Notes: a model not told the origin generated them from the sequence alone. Shown: positions 38,038 to 51,491, numbered from the stretch's first letter. The stretch: DNA of 64,000 nucleotides from Rhynochetos jubatus (GCA_027574665.1 CM050654.1:21148222-21212221), one strand, 5' to 3'. Numbers and translations are program-made.

Positions 38038-38299
38038 CTGGCAAGTCATGCAGTGCTGCTCACTATCAGCATGTAGAAGGTTAAAATTAGAGTCAGAATT
38101 TGGTTTTGACATATTTTAAAAATAACTGACATTTGTCCTGGGAATGTACAACATCTAGCATGCATTAGGGAAAAAAAATCTTTCTACATCTGAGCACACT
38201 GTAGCAAAACAGAAAAGGAAAGCTTTCAGCAAGCAAGAAAAGCAAAACAGCATCATGATCTTGAGATGCATAAACAGGAGAATAACCTGCAGGGCACAA

Positions 38300-38730
38300 G
38301 AAATAATCCCTGTGCTCTGCTCTGCATTGCTTAGGCTACAGCTGAAGAACCATGTCCAATTTTGGGCACTGTATTTCAGAAAGGTTTTGGTGTGAGAGGA
38401 CTAGAGGCAACATGGTAACAGTCTTCGGGGATATACAAGGCCATTGTAGAGGAGGATAATATTAAGTGTTTTCTCTGTCTGCTTTGCACAGGGCAAGAAG
38501 TAGTGAACCGGAACAAAGTTTAAAATCAGACATTATGGGGGGCGGGGGGGTGAATCTTACAGTGTATGTACTGAAAGACTGGAATAGATTGCCTGGAGAG
38601 ACTGTGGGCTGTTACCAAAATTTTTTAGGAAGAAATAAGGTAAATGTCTGTCAGGAATTGTAGAACTGTAAGTCATCCCATTGCGGGGCAGAAGGATGGG
38701 CTAGGTGACTTCTGGAGGTTTCTACCAGAT
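38300..38730 (+). mobile_element. CR1 LINE, old copy with internal loss
   Basis: Recognisable CR1 words occur in order on the plus strand: TCTGCTCTGCATTG, GAACCATGTCCAATTTTGGG, CACTGTATTTCAGAAAGG, AACATGGTAACAGTCTTCGG, AGGGCAAGAAGTAGTGAACC, GACTGGAATAGATTGCCTGG and GATGGGCTAGGTGACTTCTG. Compared with the usual CR1 text, segments between these words are shortened and the terminal octamers are not seen. It is therefore an old, degraded fragment covering the end of the reverse-transcriptase region and the 3' UTR. A GGGGGGCGGGGGGG insertion-like run lies at about 38536-38549. Chance open frames inside it are not genes. Confidence 0.85.
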
Positions 38731-41700
38731 TTACGGGTCCATGGTTCGTTGAGAGGAGTAATAGCATGCTAAGACATGAATCTCCCTCATAAATTGTGAA
38801 ATTTGCTGAGTGTATGGTGTCTGAATGCAGAGTTCTGGTTCCGTTCACATTCGGTTTGTATTAACTTCCTGTCAGTGCAAGTTTTTAGACAGTTCAGGCA
38901 TCAGTGTCTGATAATCTCTTTTTCTTTAATCACTCAAATACAAATTTTACAGATCTTTTGGATTCACCTTGGGGAGGCAGTGGGTCACACTACTGAAATT
39001 TACATCTTTCAGATTATATTTAGATAATATAGCTATATACGTAACAAACAAGTAAACCTGTTGTATTATGAAATAAGTAATTCAGTGGTGAAAATTGGAT
39101 CAGCTGTTATGTTTATAGTTTAATGTCTTAATAGTCATTGGCTGAAATGGATTTTTTCCTACTGATTGTGTAACCACTTCACTTATTTACAATATGTGTC
39201 CAAATTGAGGGCCACTAGGTGTTTCATGCTATCAGCATGGCCCAGCACTATTTCCCTTTTCCTTTCCTATTCTTTTTCTTCTTAAAACAGTTCATTAGGC
39301 TTTTCCTCACCTCCAGCCTTAATAAACTTTATTGACAGAGTGAACAACAGTGAGAAAAATACAAGTACAGTACTCCCCCTTTGCAAAAATACAATTTTAA
39401 AGCGAACAATAATATAGATAATTGTTGGAGCCAGAACATCACAACAATAAAACTGGCTTCTTCTTGACCTCAGATTTGCTTTTGAAGTTATGGAATATTT
39501 CCATTTGTGTGGGTGTATAAAAGAAACCAGGAACCCTAAATAATACTAACTACACCAGCTTTAACTTCTCTTCCCACTCACAAAACACCTCTTAAATACA
39601 AGCAGATAAGATATCAAAATACAAATACTGTTAAGATCTTCATTACACATGTACTAATGCTATTTTTCCAGAGGAAAGGAAATTTCTGTAATTTCTAACC
39701 TCATTTTAAAATGTGTTACACATTTTTGGTAATCCTGCTCAGATGACACATACAAGCTACGGGAAGGAGGAACAGAAAGAAAGATGGTGAGACAATTCCT
39801 GTCTGAGCACGACAGCAATACAATACTGCACACAAGTAATACTGAACTGTTTTGAAAGCCAGGTGTTTTCTGCTGTTCTTTACAAGAAGCAGCAGTAAAA
39901 AAAAATTTCTGCGCTTAACAGAAACTATTTCCCAATTTCCTCATTAAAACCAGGAACTCACATTAACAGTCAACATACCAGTAAATAAAATTGGTACTAC
40001 TACCTTCCAGTTATATTAATATCTGGTTTGTTTTACATACGTGATGCAGTACATTTAGCTCAATGATCAGCAATGTGAACAGGATTTCTGGCCCTCCAGA
40101 ATTTCAGGGATCTAAAACTTCAAGCTAAGCATAGACACACATGTTAAATTTTGGTCCAACAATTAGAACAGGAAAGAATACTGCATAAACATCATGGCTA
40201 AAGAGAAAAAAGGTGTCATTATACATATAATGTAATACTATCTGCAGTAGACTTCAGATTAAAAGAAAGCAATACATTTAGCACATTAATCCACGTTTTT
40301 CAATTACTCTATACGGACTAGAGTAACTTTGAATAGGGTTAAGAAAAGGAAGATTAATAACAGATCATATTAATTTTTTCCGATTTTTTAATCTTCTGCT
40401 ATTGTTCAACATAACACAGTTTGTATAGATTCTCCATAAAAATAAGCCAGTGGTTTATTTATTGTGTGTAAGCAAGTAGCTATAAATGAATTTATTAAGA
40501 AGTGTCTGAGAGAATCTTTATTAAATATATGTTTGTAAAATAGTATTACATTCAGCTAAAAATGAAAATCCAAATTAGTTGCAAAATCCTATCATTATAG
40601 TGATTAAATCCGAGGCTTACCTAAGCCTGTATTTCAGATGAAATGTTTCTGAATTTATTTAAAAGGATGTGACCAGACTACTTAACAGCAAGAGCTTAGT
40701 GCAAAAAAATGCAGCTACAGCAGCCTGTCACCCTACAGCCAGCAGCTTTATCTTTCATTAGATTCTAAAATGCTTTTTTCCCCTTCATTGTAGATGAACT
40801 GCAGTTGTAGCAGCATATTTCACAGCAGAGCTGCAGCTGCACTTTAAAGCATAAATTCAAACTCAAATTTTCAGAGGCTAAGCCAAATTTAACCTTATTT
40901 CCGTATTTGGATGCTTACCACTGTAAGTAAGAGAAAGAAAATGAAACAAATGACTATCAGAAAAGTCTGGCTGGTTTTCTTTACTACAAAAAGCACTGTG
41001 GTACTATGCATGAATCTGATAGTTCAACTACCTGTGCCATTTGGTTCCATTCATCTTTTCCCTGTCCCACACCCTCCATGTGGATTGAACAGTCCCCCCA
41101 GAATGGGCTGTTTTCCTTCAGAATTACTAGAAGGGCCTGTAACGTACCAGCATGTCACGAAGCCAAAACAAGATGACCCATATGTGACTGAAGAGAAATA
41201 CACACAGTCAATGCATTCCCTTCTAAGTTCTTGCATGCTAAACAGTAAGTAAACAGAAATTAGCCAGAAGGAATAACCTTGATCAGTAGTCTCAGGAGAC
41301 TGCTACAATAGCCCTCTACATTTGTCACTCTTCGTGAAATCATTGCTTTGTCCAGCCCATCAGTCAGCCTCTGGCAGTGGCAAGGACTAGGTATTTCAGA
41401 GAAAATGCAAGGAAACCCTATAGAGGACCATAACGAAGTACCTTAGTCTAGTTGTTTTCTCCTTCTGGCCCAATCATTTATTTTTGTGTTGTCCAAAATA
41501 CCTGTGGCTATCTAAAGAGTTTTTATGACCCTTTAGAAATTAATTATTCTTTGGTTCAGTCATGTTAATCTATCAGTTTTGTACTAGTGAATGATTCAGT
41601 TTATTGATACGTTCCACCTAAAATACATTTCACTGGATCTAAACTTAGTTTTTAAATGTGTGATGCTTCTGTATTTCATCTCTGCAGTGATCTTGCATTG

Positions 41701-43385
41701 GGAGAAGCAGTAATTGAAAGTAGCAAGTCTATCTTCCTATTGTTTGTATCTCTACATTATCTATTTGCTGATCTTTATAAAGCTACACAGTCCCATACTT
41801 CTCAGCCCATCTCATTTGGAAATCCACACATTTAGCTTTGTGTTTGATCCCTTTTCTATTTTACCCATCTTTTTGAGAACAGGTGTTCAAAACTTAAATG
41901 CAGTATTTCGGAAGGAAGCAAAATCTGAGGTCATTGGATGCACACAAGCAGTTTAGTGGAACAGATTTGCTGCACAAGCCTGGTCAGCTGCACAGCATCA
42001 CGCAAGCAGTACTTGGGGTATGTTCATCGTCTGCTGAGAATGTACAGTCACAGGGTGCCTTTCCCCTCTTTGTCCAGAACCTGAGCACTGGGAGCCGAAG
42101 CCTTCAGGCAGCACTGATGTCGTGCCAAAGGCCGAGTCATACTTGTTTGGAGGATGGTGAATCATCTCGGTAGGTAAAGCGCAGTGTATTGCTGAACCAT
42201 CCCTGGGTCTGTTTAGCCAAAAGCTGTTCCTGTAAAAGGGCCAGCTGCTGTACTGTCACCATCTCGTGGGCTAGCTGGAAAGGACCGGTGTGGTCAGTTG
42301 TAGGCAAGAACTAGCAACCATTTAAACTCAGAACTGACTATTGCACTCAGCCATGTTCTGGTGCTTCTACGCAAAAAACCTTAGACCGGGCAAGTACTTG
42401 TACCAAAAAAGTGAATCCCTTCAACACAGTACTATACTTACGATGCTTAAGAAAGAAGAAGAATGGGAAAGGGTAGCCAAGGAAAAATTACTTTATCCAT
42501 CGTGCAAGCAGTTTGAAATAACCACGTTGGGACTTGTTACACTATTGTGGGCATGTATGCCAGTTGTGCACAAGTTACATCTTGTTATTTCTCAGCCATT
42601 ATTAGGTCTAGACCAGTTTTGTATCTCCGAGCCATGAGACATAGCTGAAGACACCAAAGGAAACAGAAAGCACCTCTAGTTATGTATCCTGAATGCAAAC
42701 ATCCAAAAAAATCAACATTTGCCTAAAAATACAACACTTGATGTATTTCCAGGAAAAATTATTTTCAAATAAAAAATTTCAAATTTCCAGGAAAAATGCT
42801 TCTTTAACTGCACATGGTGCTTATATCTAAAGACAGTTTTAAACAATGAAGATCACCTAAACAGTTCATAAAACTTGGCCAAAATGTCTGCTTTATAATT
42901 AATGATTTTCTTTTGGAGAAATGTTTTTCATCCTGAAAACAAATCCATGTTACAAAGAGCAGATTATAGTAACCATTCTGTGTTAAAACTAAAAACAAAA
43001 CTAAAATTGCTTTAAAGGTCTTTCTTTTACCTAATTTAATTCACCATTACCCAATTAATTTAAATAACAACAGCCAGCTCTTAAAAAATCCTCTGATGAA
43101 AAGCTAAAAATAGACTTATTGTCAGTGATGACAGATTTCCACATGCATATAAAGAAATTCTTATATAACTGTGTAAATCACTTTGTATTGGTTCATTTGA
43201 TAAGCGTACCATTAATGTCAGTTTTGGAGCTACAGCTCCCTGGGATGGTAATGCTATTACTGAAATGTATATGTACACACAGACTCCTAAGTTGTTTGTT
43301 CTGGGCAAATTCCTGTAAATGATCCAATATAAAGACTCTATGACCATTGATATAGTTTATATGCAGAGAAAAACTATGGTTCACC
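38731..43385. other. Non-coding stretch with one good exon candidate
   Basis: Mostly AT-rich sequence without known repeats. The segment 41.9-42.3 kb is richer in G, C and CpG than its surroundings and contains the exon candidate described separately. A 15-bp direct repeat (ATTTCCAGGAAAAAT) occurs at 42745-42759 and 42783-42797. The 113-codon frame at 40911-41252 (plus) has no recognised motif. Confidence 0.5.
42078..42173 (+). other. Exon-like segment with strong splice signals (unconfirmed)
   Basis: A long pyrimidine tract and acceptor (TGCCTTTCCCCTCTTTGTCCAG, ending at 42077) precede about 96 bases with clearly higher GC and CpG content than the flanks. These end at overlapping donors (CGGTAGGT with exon end 42169, or TAG/GTAAAG with exon end 42173). 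One frame is open throughout and begins NLSTGSRSLQAALMSCQRPS, ending LEDGESSR. A second frame, read from base 42080, begins PEHWEPKPSGSTDVV and stays open until a stop near 42160. I recognise neither. It is the best internal exon candidate right of the CpG island, on the strand a rightward transcript would use. It could equally belong to a long non-coding RNA. Confidence 0.22.
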
Positions 43386-43448
43386 AAATCGTTGGGGTTG
43401 GAAGGATCTTTGGAGATCATGTAGTCCAACTTCCTTCTCAAAGCTCAT
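43386..43448 (-). mobile_element. CR1 LINE, very short 3'-end remnant
   Basis: The plus-strand text AAATCGTTGGGGTTGGAAGG, followed by TCTTTGGAGATCATGTAGTCC and AACTTCCT, is the reverse complement of the last part of the CR1 3' UTR, just inside the octamer tail. Only about 60 bases are recognisable, and the octamers themselves have decayed, so the copy is old and truncated. Confidence 0.78.
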
Positions 43449-45534
43449 TCTAGATGATATATCAAAATATCCCTTTCTGATTCATACTTCTACAAATTTT
43501 CACCTTTTTCACTTGTTGCAGTGGCCTTAAATCACCTTTTCAAACTATTTCTATACAGTGATGATAGGTGCCTTGGAAATCTTTTACAAAGCAGGTAGTT
43601 GGTTCTTTGGAACACATCATCTAGTGAACCAAACTAATTGTATTCATTATTCTGAGATGCTCATGACACAAGATCTAACTGGAATCAACTTTGCTACGAC
43701 ATTATTTGTATCCTTCAGCCTCTTCAGTCTACACAACTCATTGTTTCTTATTTACACTTTAATTTTGCTCTGTAGTCTTTATATAATAGCCATGTTCTTT
43801 CACAATGAAGCTCTATTAATAGCTCAGTTCACTGAAGATACACATGCTAAATAGCAACACTTCTGGAGTGAATATTCCACTCCGAGTAATGTAACAATGG
43901 TGGTCCTTCACAGACGACTAATATAACTACACATGCTACATATCTGTGATATTCTTGGTGATGATATAAGTAAATACCAGTCAACAAACTGAGGTTCCAG
44001 TTTTCCACCCTCTGATAATAAATAATGCTTCCTGTTTCTTGTTTGTTATTTTTAAGGTTCCTTCCTCAGAGCTCAACACTGTGATGGTGGGATACTTCCC
44101 CTGCACCAGAATGGCAGTAGGGAAGGTAGTTTCCAATCGTTCTACCACCCCGACTGAATTTTTTTGCAATCGCATGGCCATTTCCTTTTATTGTAGTGGA
44201 ATTCCTTAACTGAGCAAGATTAAAAGTGAACTGTCTATATAACAAAGAATACTGAAGCAGAAGGAGTGGGAGGAATACCAGAAAAATAGGGAGCAAGGAG
44301 GAGGAGCAGAGAAATATCAAAGAGGGTTGTGGAGCACATTGTAGAAGAGGGTGAGAGATCATCAAATAGTCCTCTACAAATCTACTATATTAACCAATTT
44401 CTAGGGCAGAAGGTTAAGTGGTATTTCTAGTCCTATTTTGTTACTCAAAGAAACTTCCTATATCATTATCCTTCTTTAACTACAGCTTAAAAACATCATA
44501 GCAAGGGGTTTGTTGTGGTTGTTTTTAGAGAAATTACAGATTGACTATGAGATATACAGATGAATAGCTCCTAAGCAATGCAAACAGCAATACTTCTCTA
44601 AATATATGAAAAACTTTTATGGAAGCATCTAAACCACTAGACTTTGTGTCCAGCCTTCTTTGGAAAGAAGGATGAACTGGCTTGGCTTTGCCAGTCTGTT
44701 AGACATATTTAAAAGAAAGTCAAGAAAAGGAAAGAGTCCGAATAGACGTCATGAAAACTAAGAAGATAAGAAAAGTTGAAGTTCTGAAAAGAACCCTTTC
44801 ACCGAGCCTGCTAATAAAGACAGTCCATCTCTTCATTACCATGCTACTCATCCACCTCTGCTACACTGCACAAAAGGGAAAAAAGCGGTCTTTATAGTTG
44901 TACATGATTATATTTTCCTTTTGTATTGAGTTCAAAGTCTTTTCTAAAAAAGCAAGAGTAGATTGCTCACAATGTAATGGGCCATTCCCAGGAAACGAGA
45001 AAATGGCCTTAACGTTTTATATTAATACAATAGGTTATGTATAAAACAGGTTTTAAAAAGTTAATGCATATTAGCTTAGAACAGCCATATTTTAACACTA
45101 TGTGACTGAAAGTTCCAGTAGAGCAGATGAATGGAACTACAGAAGAAAAAAACCCGCTATGACAAAGGGATAAAGGTTTAACTAAAAGGACTCATATCTA
45201 TATTTCAGGTGTCTCTTTACCTTCCATCAGGAAACGAGTTATTAGGAGTAATGAAATCAGAGATAGAAAATACAAAAACTTTTTAGATCCTTCTGTGCAA
45301 GGCGGCGACACTGGCCTTTACTTCTTCACTTTATAATGATTCCTTTGAGTTGTGGTTCTGAAAAAGCTGTGAAACATCTTCCTGTTATTTCTTTTTCATC
45401 TTTCCAAACACTGGCCAGGAGTAACCCCATCCTATTCTTTTCTTGGGTTTTTGAAACACATATTGACTGTAATGACTACAAATTATCTGGTTAATGTGCC
45501 GGATTTATAGAAGTGTTAGAGCTCCTCTATGCTG

Positions 45535-45550
45535 CTACCAGGTGGCTCTG
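45535..45550 (+). promoter_or_regulatory. CTCF-like binding motif
   Basis: CTACCAGGTGGCTCTG agrees with the vertebrate CTCF core (CCASYAGRKGGCRSYR) at 14 of 16 positions by eye. A single motif match does not prove binding. If bound, it could mark an insulator or loop anchor in this gene-poor region. Confidence 0.35.
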
Positions 45551-48500
45551 AGAAGGTGCAAGGCACAAGCAGTCTCTTTCTGTGCCCACTTCTACTTTAG
45601 ACCACTGCAAATATTTAACTTTTGAAAATTTTGTATGTTCACTGGACTTTAGGACAGTCTCACCACATCACTCTCCGCCTGAGGGGCTGTTTCTTCACCA
45701 GAAGCAAGAAGCTCTTTCTCCACCAGAAGTAGCAGTAGATTGCTAGCCAACATCACCTCTGCCAAGTACCTCCCTATAGTCACCATCTTGATGGTCAACT
45801 TCTGGGTTCGATCTGCCTTAAATTGGCTTTTAAATTTCAGATACAGCCTTTTACTGAACTCCATTACCATCTGCATATGTAAAAGAAGCAACTGTAACAT
45901 AGCTATGGTCACTCTTACTGTACTGTACTGACTCTTCTAAAACCACCACAAGTACTGAACCAGAAGAAGTTTTCAGGACACGTTACTACACACAGACACA
46001 CTGCAAAATACAGGAAGCCAATTAAGAAACCTGGTGGTATCTGCGTCTTCAGCGCTCGTCTTTGGCTGCTGACCTAGGAATGTGGGTGAATGCCATGAGT
46101 GCTGCATGACAGCAATAAACTGGTACTACAGAATTATATATCCCCTACATAACCTATTCCATCTCCTAAGCCAAAACTGGAACAAAATCAAGGTCTGGGG
46201 ATGAAATGTCTTAAGAAACACCAAAACCATCTCTTCTTACCTCAAAACCTTCTTCATATCATGTTGATCTGTGCAGAGCCATGACAACCAGAATCCAAAA
46301 GGAAGCATTTCAGTGTCCATAGAGGAGCTTCTGCAGTGGAATATTCCAGGCTCTGGGATTTCTTATGACAAAGATTAGCAGCAATCATATTAGAATTTTT
46401 CTGAAGACTTTTTTGGACAGCCCAACATCTACTACATAGAGGAAATTTCCAAAATTTAAACAAGTCCTCTCCTCCAACAGTTCCTCCCATCCCACCTAAA
46501 ATCCAATTCAAAACATGCAAACCATCTCATAAAGAGTTGCCAGTAGTCTGTTATGAAGCGTTAGCTGACATCATCTCTTACAATGCCCATTTCTTTATTA
46601 ATGGCACCAACCAAATTATTTGGATACATAATGCTATTTGGGTTGCCTGCCATGCTTTGCATTTAACTGGTAATTCCTGATGGAAAAGTGACCTGTATAC
46701 AGAATTGTGAGTCACGTAAGGAAGCAGAACCACATATGCTAGTGATGATCTCAAGTAAAGCATATTATAAAACCACAGCTTTAAGTACAAATGTGTCTAC
46801 TGTAGATATAAAAATATGTATTTCCTGTTAAAAGGCTTTCAGATTTTATGCTCTGTATCAACCATTCTCAGGAGAAATTGTATTTGATCTTCTTCGTATC
46901 TATAATTATTGTTCATTTATGCTATGGTACCTCCCTGTGGTCCCAGTTTGGATTGAGACCACTTCAGATCTACACCATCTGGCACTGCATGCACACTGTG
47001 GAAAGACAACCCCTACCTTGTGCAGTAAAAAGTTTAAAAACCAACAGTACTTGAAGGTAGAACTTTGGTTATCTTTTCAGAGGTATATTGCGAGATTGTG
47101 AACATACTACCAAAGTAGAAGTGGCAGGACACCAGACCTCTCCCCGACTTCTCTGAGCGGTTTCATGAATCCAGTTTTTGTCTGCACAAATGGTGCACAT
47201 GGAGAGAATATTTTTATTTCTATGAATGGAAGTACTTGTGTGCAAACGAGCACATTCACATGCAAATGACGTATCTGCACAAGAGGCATTTGCCCACCTG
47301 CCACATGAGCCTCGGCTTTTCTGCTTTCAGCGTCTGGGTGCCCAGAAGCAGGGAGTGAATAGAAGAGTAAGAATGCCAGCAATATTTCAAAAGTTGAATG
47401 GTCAGTCATTATGAACTGCGAGCAGGAAGGATAAAAGAAAACAAAGGGGGGAAAATGAAGAAAAATGGAAACATACAGAGAAGATTCTTACACCTGTTCA
47501 GATAAGGCAAGCGGAACGACCACCACTTCCCAGAGCTGAAGCAATGGCAAACTGGAAGCAAGGAAAGAAGAGGAAGTACTATAAATGAAATCAAGGCATT
47601 TGACAAAATCCTTTGTTCACCTTCTTATTTAGCAGCTAATTAAAGCTGGATAAAATCTTCTCTCAAATAACAGAGTCTTACCACACTGAGATCCTCTAGA
47701 GGAGACCTGGAGAGACTCTTAAAATACAGTAAAAATAGTTTTTTTCATTCACATGTTTCCATTCTTATTCCCTTTTACAGATGATCAGCTCATAAGAAAT
47801 AGAAGTGCTGTTGCTTTCTAGACTTCCCTCAGGATCACTGCTACTTCAACAGCATGGGGTGCTAATCTGTTTCACCAGGCCAATTTGGCCTGCTAGTAAC
47901 AAAAGTTTAACAGTCAGTATTGAAAAAAATCTGAGAGTAGCACATCATACAGTTGAGGACCTGCATCCTTAAACCCCATATAGTCAGAAGCAGCAAGACT
48001 ATCCGGCTTGTTTCTTATCTGTTTCTCATTACAGCAGCCAAGAAATTGCAGCGTATATCCCAAAAGTCTATTCGGAAGACAAAAACCAACACCAAAACCC
48101 CATTGCACCCGCAGTGGCTCTTCAGGAGCTGGCTGCTGACATACGCATGCAGCAGGTGGGCATTCAGTGAAGCATATAAAGCCTCTACAGAAGACTGAGT
48201 GAGTAGGCTTTCTGGATACAGAGCAGCCTGCCAAAGTATGGCTGCTAGGTGGCTCATGCATCTTATCTCACAGAAGCCTTCCTGCACCTAGCAGAATATT
48301 TTGGGACCATGCAGCCCCCTGAGATGATTTTTTCTTTTTCTTTTAAAATGTGTGATTACCCCTTACTTTCTGCCACCTGCTTATAAACTTCTGCAGGGCC
48401 CCTCTCTCTGCTGTAATTTCCAACAAGCTGTCATTAGGGTTACCTTAACCTGTGGAGCCACCTCCTCCCCTAGGCATTGAGATGACTTACGTGCATTCAT

Positions 48501-48866
48501 CTGTGCAAAGTGACAGCTGGCCCTAAGGCCAACCAGGGATGTGACCCACATATCAGATGCTTAATTTTCTTGAAACTTAATTTTTTTTTAAATAAAATAG
48601 GCAACTCCTGGTGCTTCATTTCTAGCAGCATTTCTGCCGTTTCCATGGTTGTTACAAAGGCTTCTTTCCAGAAGCTACAGTTCACAAAAAATGTATGGAA
48701 AACTTGGAACTCCATTAAAATTTTTGGCATTTTGGAGTCAAGACATCCTTATTTCTAAAGGAACCACAATTGCAAATTCAGGGAGCCCACTCAGACAAAA
48801 TTACACATATTCTCTCTAATATCATAGTCGGCTTGCTACTACAGAGTAGTCATCCTTACCCACACA

Positions 48867-48896
48867 CTCCTCCTCCTCCTCCTCCTCCTCCTCCTC
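48867..48896. repeat. (CTC)n trinucleotide microsatellite, 10 units
   Basis: An uninterrupted CTC/GAG run of 30 bases with a pyrimidine-rich right flank (TTTCTTCACTTCCC). It is a polypurine-polypyrimidine mirror tract. The poly-Pro read in one frame is an artefact of the repeat. Confidence 0.95.
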
Positions 48897-50282
48897 TTTC
48901 TTCACTTCCCACCAGCTCGCCAGACAACAAAGTCTGTATGATTTATATCATTTAATTTTGTGTTACTAAACCCTCACCAACATAATTTCACCTAGTAAAA
49001 AGCATAGTCTCTGTAAACATTTCTTCAGGGTGTCTGTGGAAATCATTACAAAACTCTACAAGGTAGTATTGTCCAGTAATGCTGCAAAAAAAGGAAGCAA
49101 TATGAAAACATTGTTTAAAAAAAAGGAATTGTCAATGCCAAGAAGACATTATAACATGAATCTTCTTCAAGCAGAAGTTGCCAGTGCATTTTAGTATGGA
49201 ACTTGAATGTGAGATTTATACGGCACAGAGAAAAAACACTCCAGAAAACAGATGTGATCATCACTTTGTAAGGTTCCCTGAACTCCCCTGAACAAGCTCA
49301 ATGAAGGAAGATGTCCTGATGTCTGTAAAAAATGTGAATACTTCTGCTCTTTGAAGAATGGGATGGAAAATTAGATTAAGAAATACAGAAGTCTCAGCCT
49401 TTGATCTCCAACTGTTTGCAGACCCAAATTTAAAAGCCAGCCAGAACCAGAAATGCTCATTTATTGCTGGATAAGCTTATTTAATTTCTTTGTAGTATTT
49501 CTGGCTATCCATGTGTATACATCCCAACATGAAGCACAAGAAAGACTCAGCATCTGAGCCTGTGGTCACAGTTGTGTCACACTGAAAATACACAAGAGAG
49601 ATCTAAACACCTGGTTAGTTGGCTGATTGAAAAACAAATATTGAACCACATGACATTCCCCTGTCACTAAGGTTTCAAAAAATATTTGAGGCAATCGTAA
49701 ATCTGTATCTTAAGAATTTATTCATATAATTATATAGAATTTCAAAGCTATAATAACGTGAAAGGTCACCCTTATTCTGAATGACCAGGAATTCCACATC
49801 AGCTACATGCAGTCACTAAGCTCCTTTGCAGTACTCATTTAAACAATTCTTAAATATTAGGTAACAAGATAGACAAATTCAATATAAAGTATGTTCTGTA
49901 ACAGGGATTCATCTATTTTTTTTCTTAAAAAAACCTTCTCAGTGTGTATCATTTTTGTTATCACTTTGTGAGTCCACTGCAAGGGTCAGCAACAGCTATG
50001 CTACCAATTGTAGCTGTAGGCAGAGAGACTGAACTATCCCAAAAGATGTAAGGAGTTGAGCCAGATGCTGAAAACTTGTAATCAAAATAGTCTCTTCAGT
50101 GCAAGCTTGATCATTGTCCAAGAATAGTTTTTTCTAATAATCTCAGTAAGGAAACCATACATGGTTATACTCATGTACAGACAACAGCAGTTTTAATGTG
50201 CAGAAGACCAGGAAGGCATCATTACAGTTCTCTAAGCAATGGAAGCCAGGGCAGGAAAAAAATGAACATTATATAAGGACTG

Positions 50283-50298
50283 CACACACACACACACA
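50283..50298. repeat. Short (CA)n microsatellite, 8 units
   Basis: Sixteen bases of alternating CA followed by an A-run. Confidence 0.9.
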
Positions 50299-51491
50299 AA
50301 AGGAAAGATTATACACATGAAAAAGACATTCTTGACCTAAATGAACAGAATTACATGGGATTATTGATTATATGTTGATATTCTTGATATTGATAAGGGA
50401 GTCACAGAAAACAACCTGCACCATCACTGTCACAGATCATCTCGAAAAATAAGATGCAGTAGTACAGAAATAACCAGAAAGGGGTTATTTAATGAACGCT
50501 ATTAAAAATAAAGTTATTGTGTCTTGTGTTCTAATAATGGCTATTTTCTAGCCATTCTTTAAACTTGCATAGAGTGACTAAAGGGGGCTTGATCTAAGGG
50601 TACAAGAATCCTTCATCTTTCTGTCACTTGCTGCAATTCAGCCCAAGGGAATAGTAACCAGTAGATATCCAGATGGAATTCTTATGGAGTCCTGCATACA
50701 CACAATGACTTTAGTCTTTTTTCTATGTTTTCCTCACAGAGTACCAAACCCTAATGGTTTGGTGGTAGTACACAAGCAAGCCTTTCAGGGTGGCATGGAA
50801 GGGAGGTTTGCTGGTGTGACTCCAAAACGCGGTAGCTTGTTTTTATTAATAAATATACACTAAAACTCAAGAGGGACATGTTTGCAGGACACTCAGCTTC
50901 CTGTTACAGTGGCAAGACATTTCCAACATTTAAGAAGCAACATTTCCAAGCAGTGTTTGGAAAGAGTTCAAGGGTGTTTGGTCACTGGGCAGCTTTTGGT
51001 ACGTTCTGGGATTTTAGCACATTATCTTGAAAACATTCCAGTTTGACCCCATGAGCAGGGCCTGCCTGGATAACTGAGTCAAAATGGGAAGCAGGCTGTA
51101 ATGCAGGAAGGAGGTTCAGGCGAAGAAAGCAGTCCCATTGCATTGTATGAACACATTACTCCCTGACGATGTCACAGTTTGAAGGTTTTCTTTGTGACCA
51201 AAACAAATAAAAGCTTTTGGGGCTTATTCAGTGTTTATACACCACATGAGCAATGGGGGAAATCATGAGATGCCTTTCCTTCCTTCATTTCTAGCTCTGA
51301 ATGGGAAATGAGGAGAAAGAATCGTTGGAAGTTCTACTGGATGCTTTAGGGTTTTTCTTCCTCTGAAGTGGTCATTGCAGGATTTCACTCACTGCTTCTG
51401 GAAGTATTTTCAAACAGGCTTCCCTCCCTCACACACACTGTGGATTTGAACAGTGCCTCGATTACACATTTGATTTCTCTTTCTTCCCCAG

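Larger units (their letters stand above)
33543..38299. other. Non-coding stretch between the solo LTR and an old CR1
   Basis: No gene is recognised. The most visible features are the G-tract at 35117-35152 with purine-rich flanks to about 35330, an AT palindrome at 37103-37144, a short TG run near 37854-37867 and a perfect 12-bp hairpin at 38006-38037. The segment 34.6-35.8 kb has higher GC and may hide an unclassified old repeat. Open frames there overlap on both strands without motifs. Confidence 0.5.

Noticed and set aside
45795-45820. GGGTTCGATCTG as a tRNA B-box
   Set aside because: The motif departs from the GGTTCGANTCC consensus, and no A-box or cloverleaf fits around it.
48850-48900. 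A poly-proline protein segment in the plus frame
   Set aside because: It is simply the CTC/TCC microsatellite translated.
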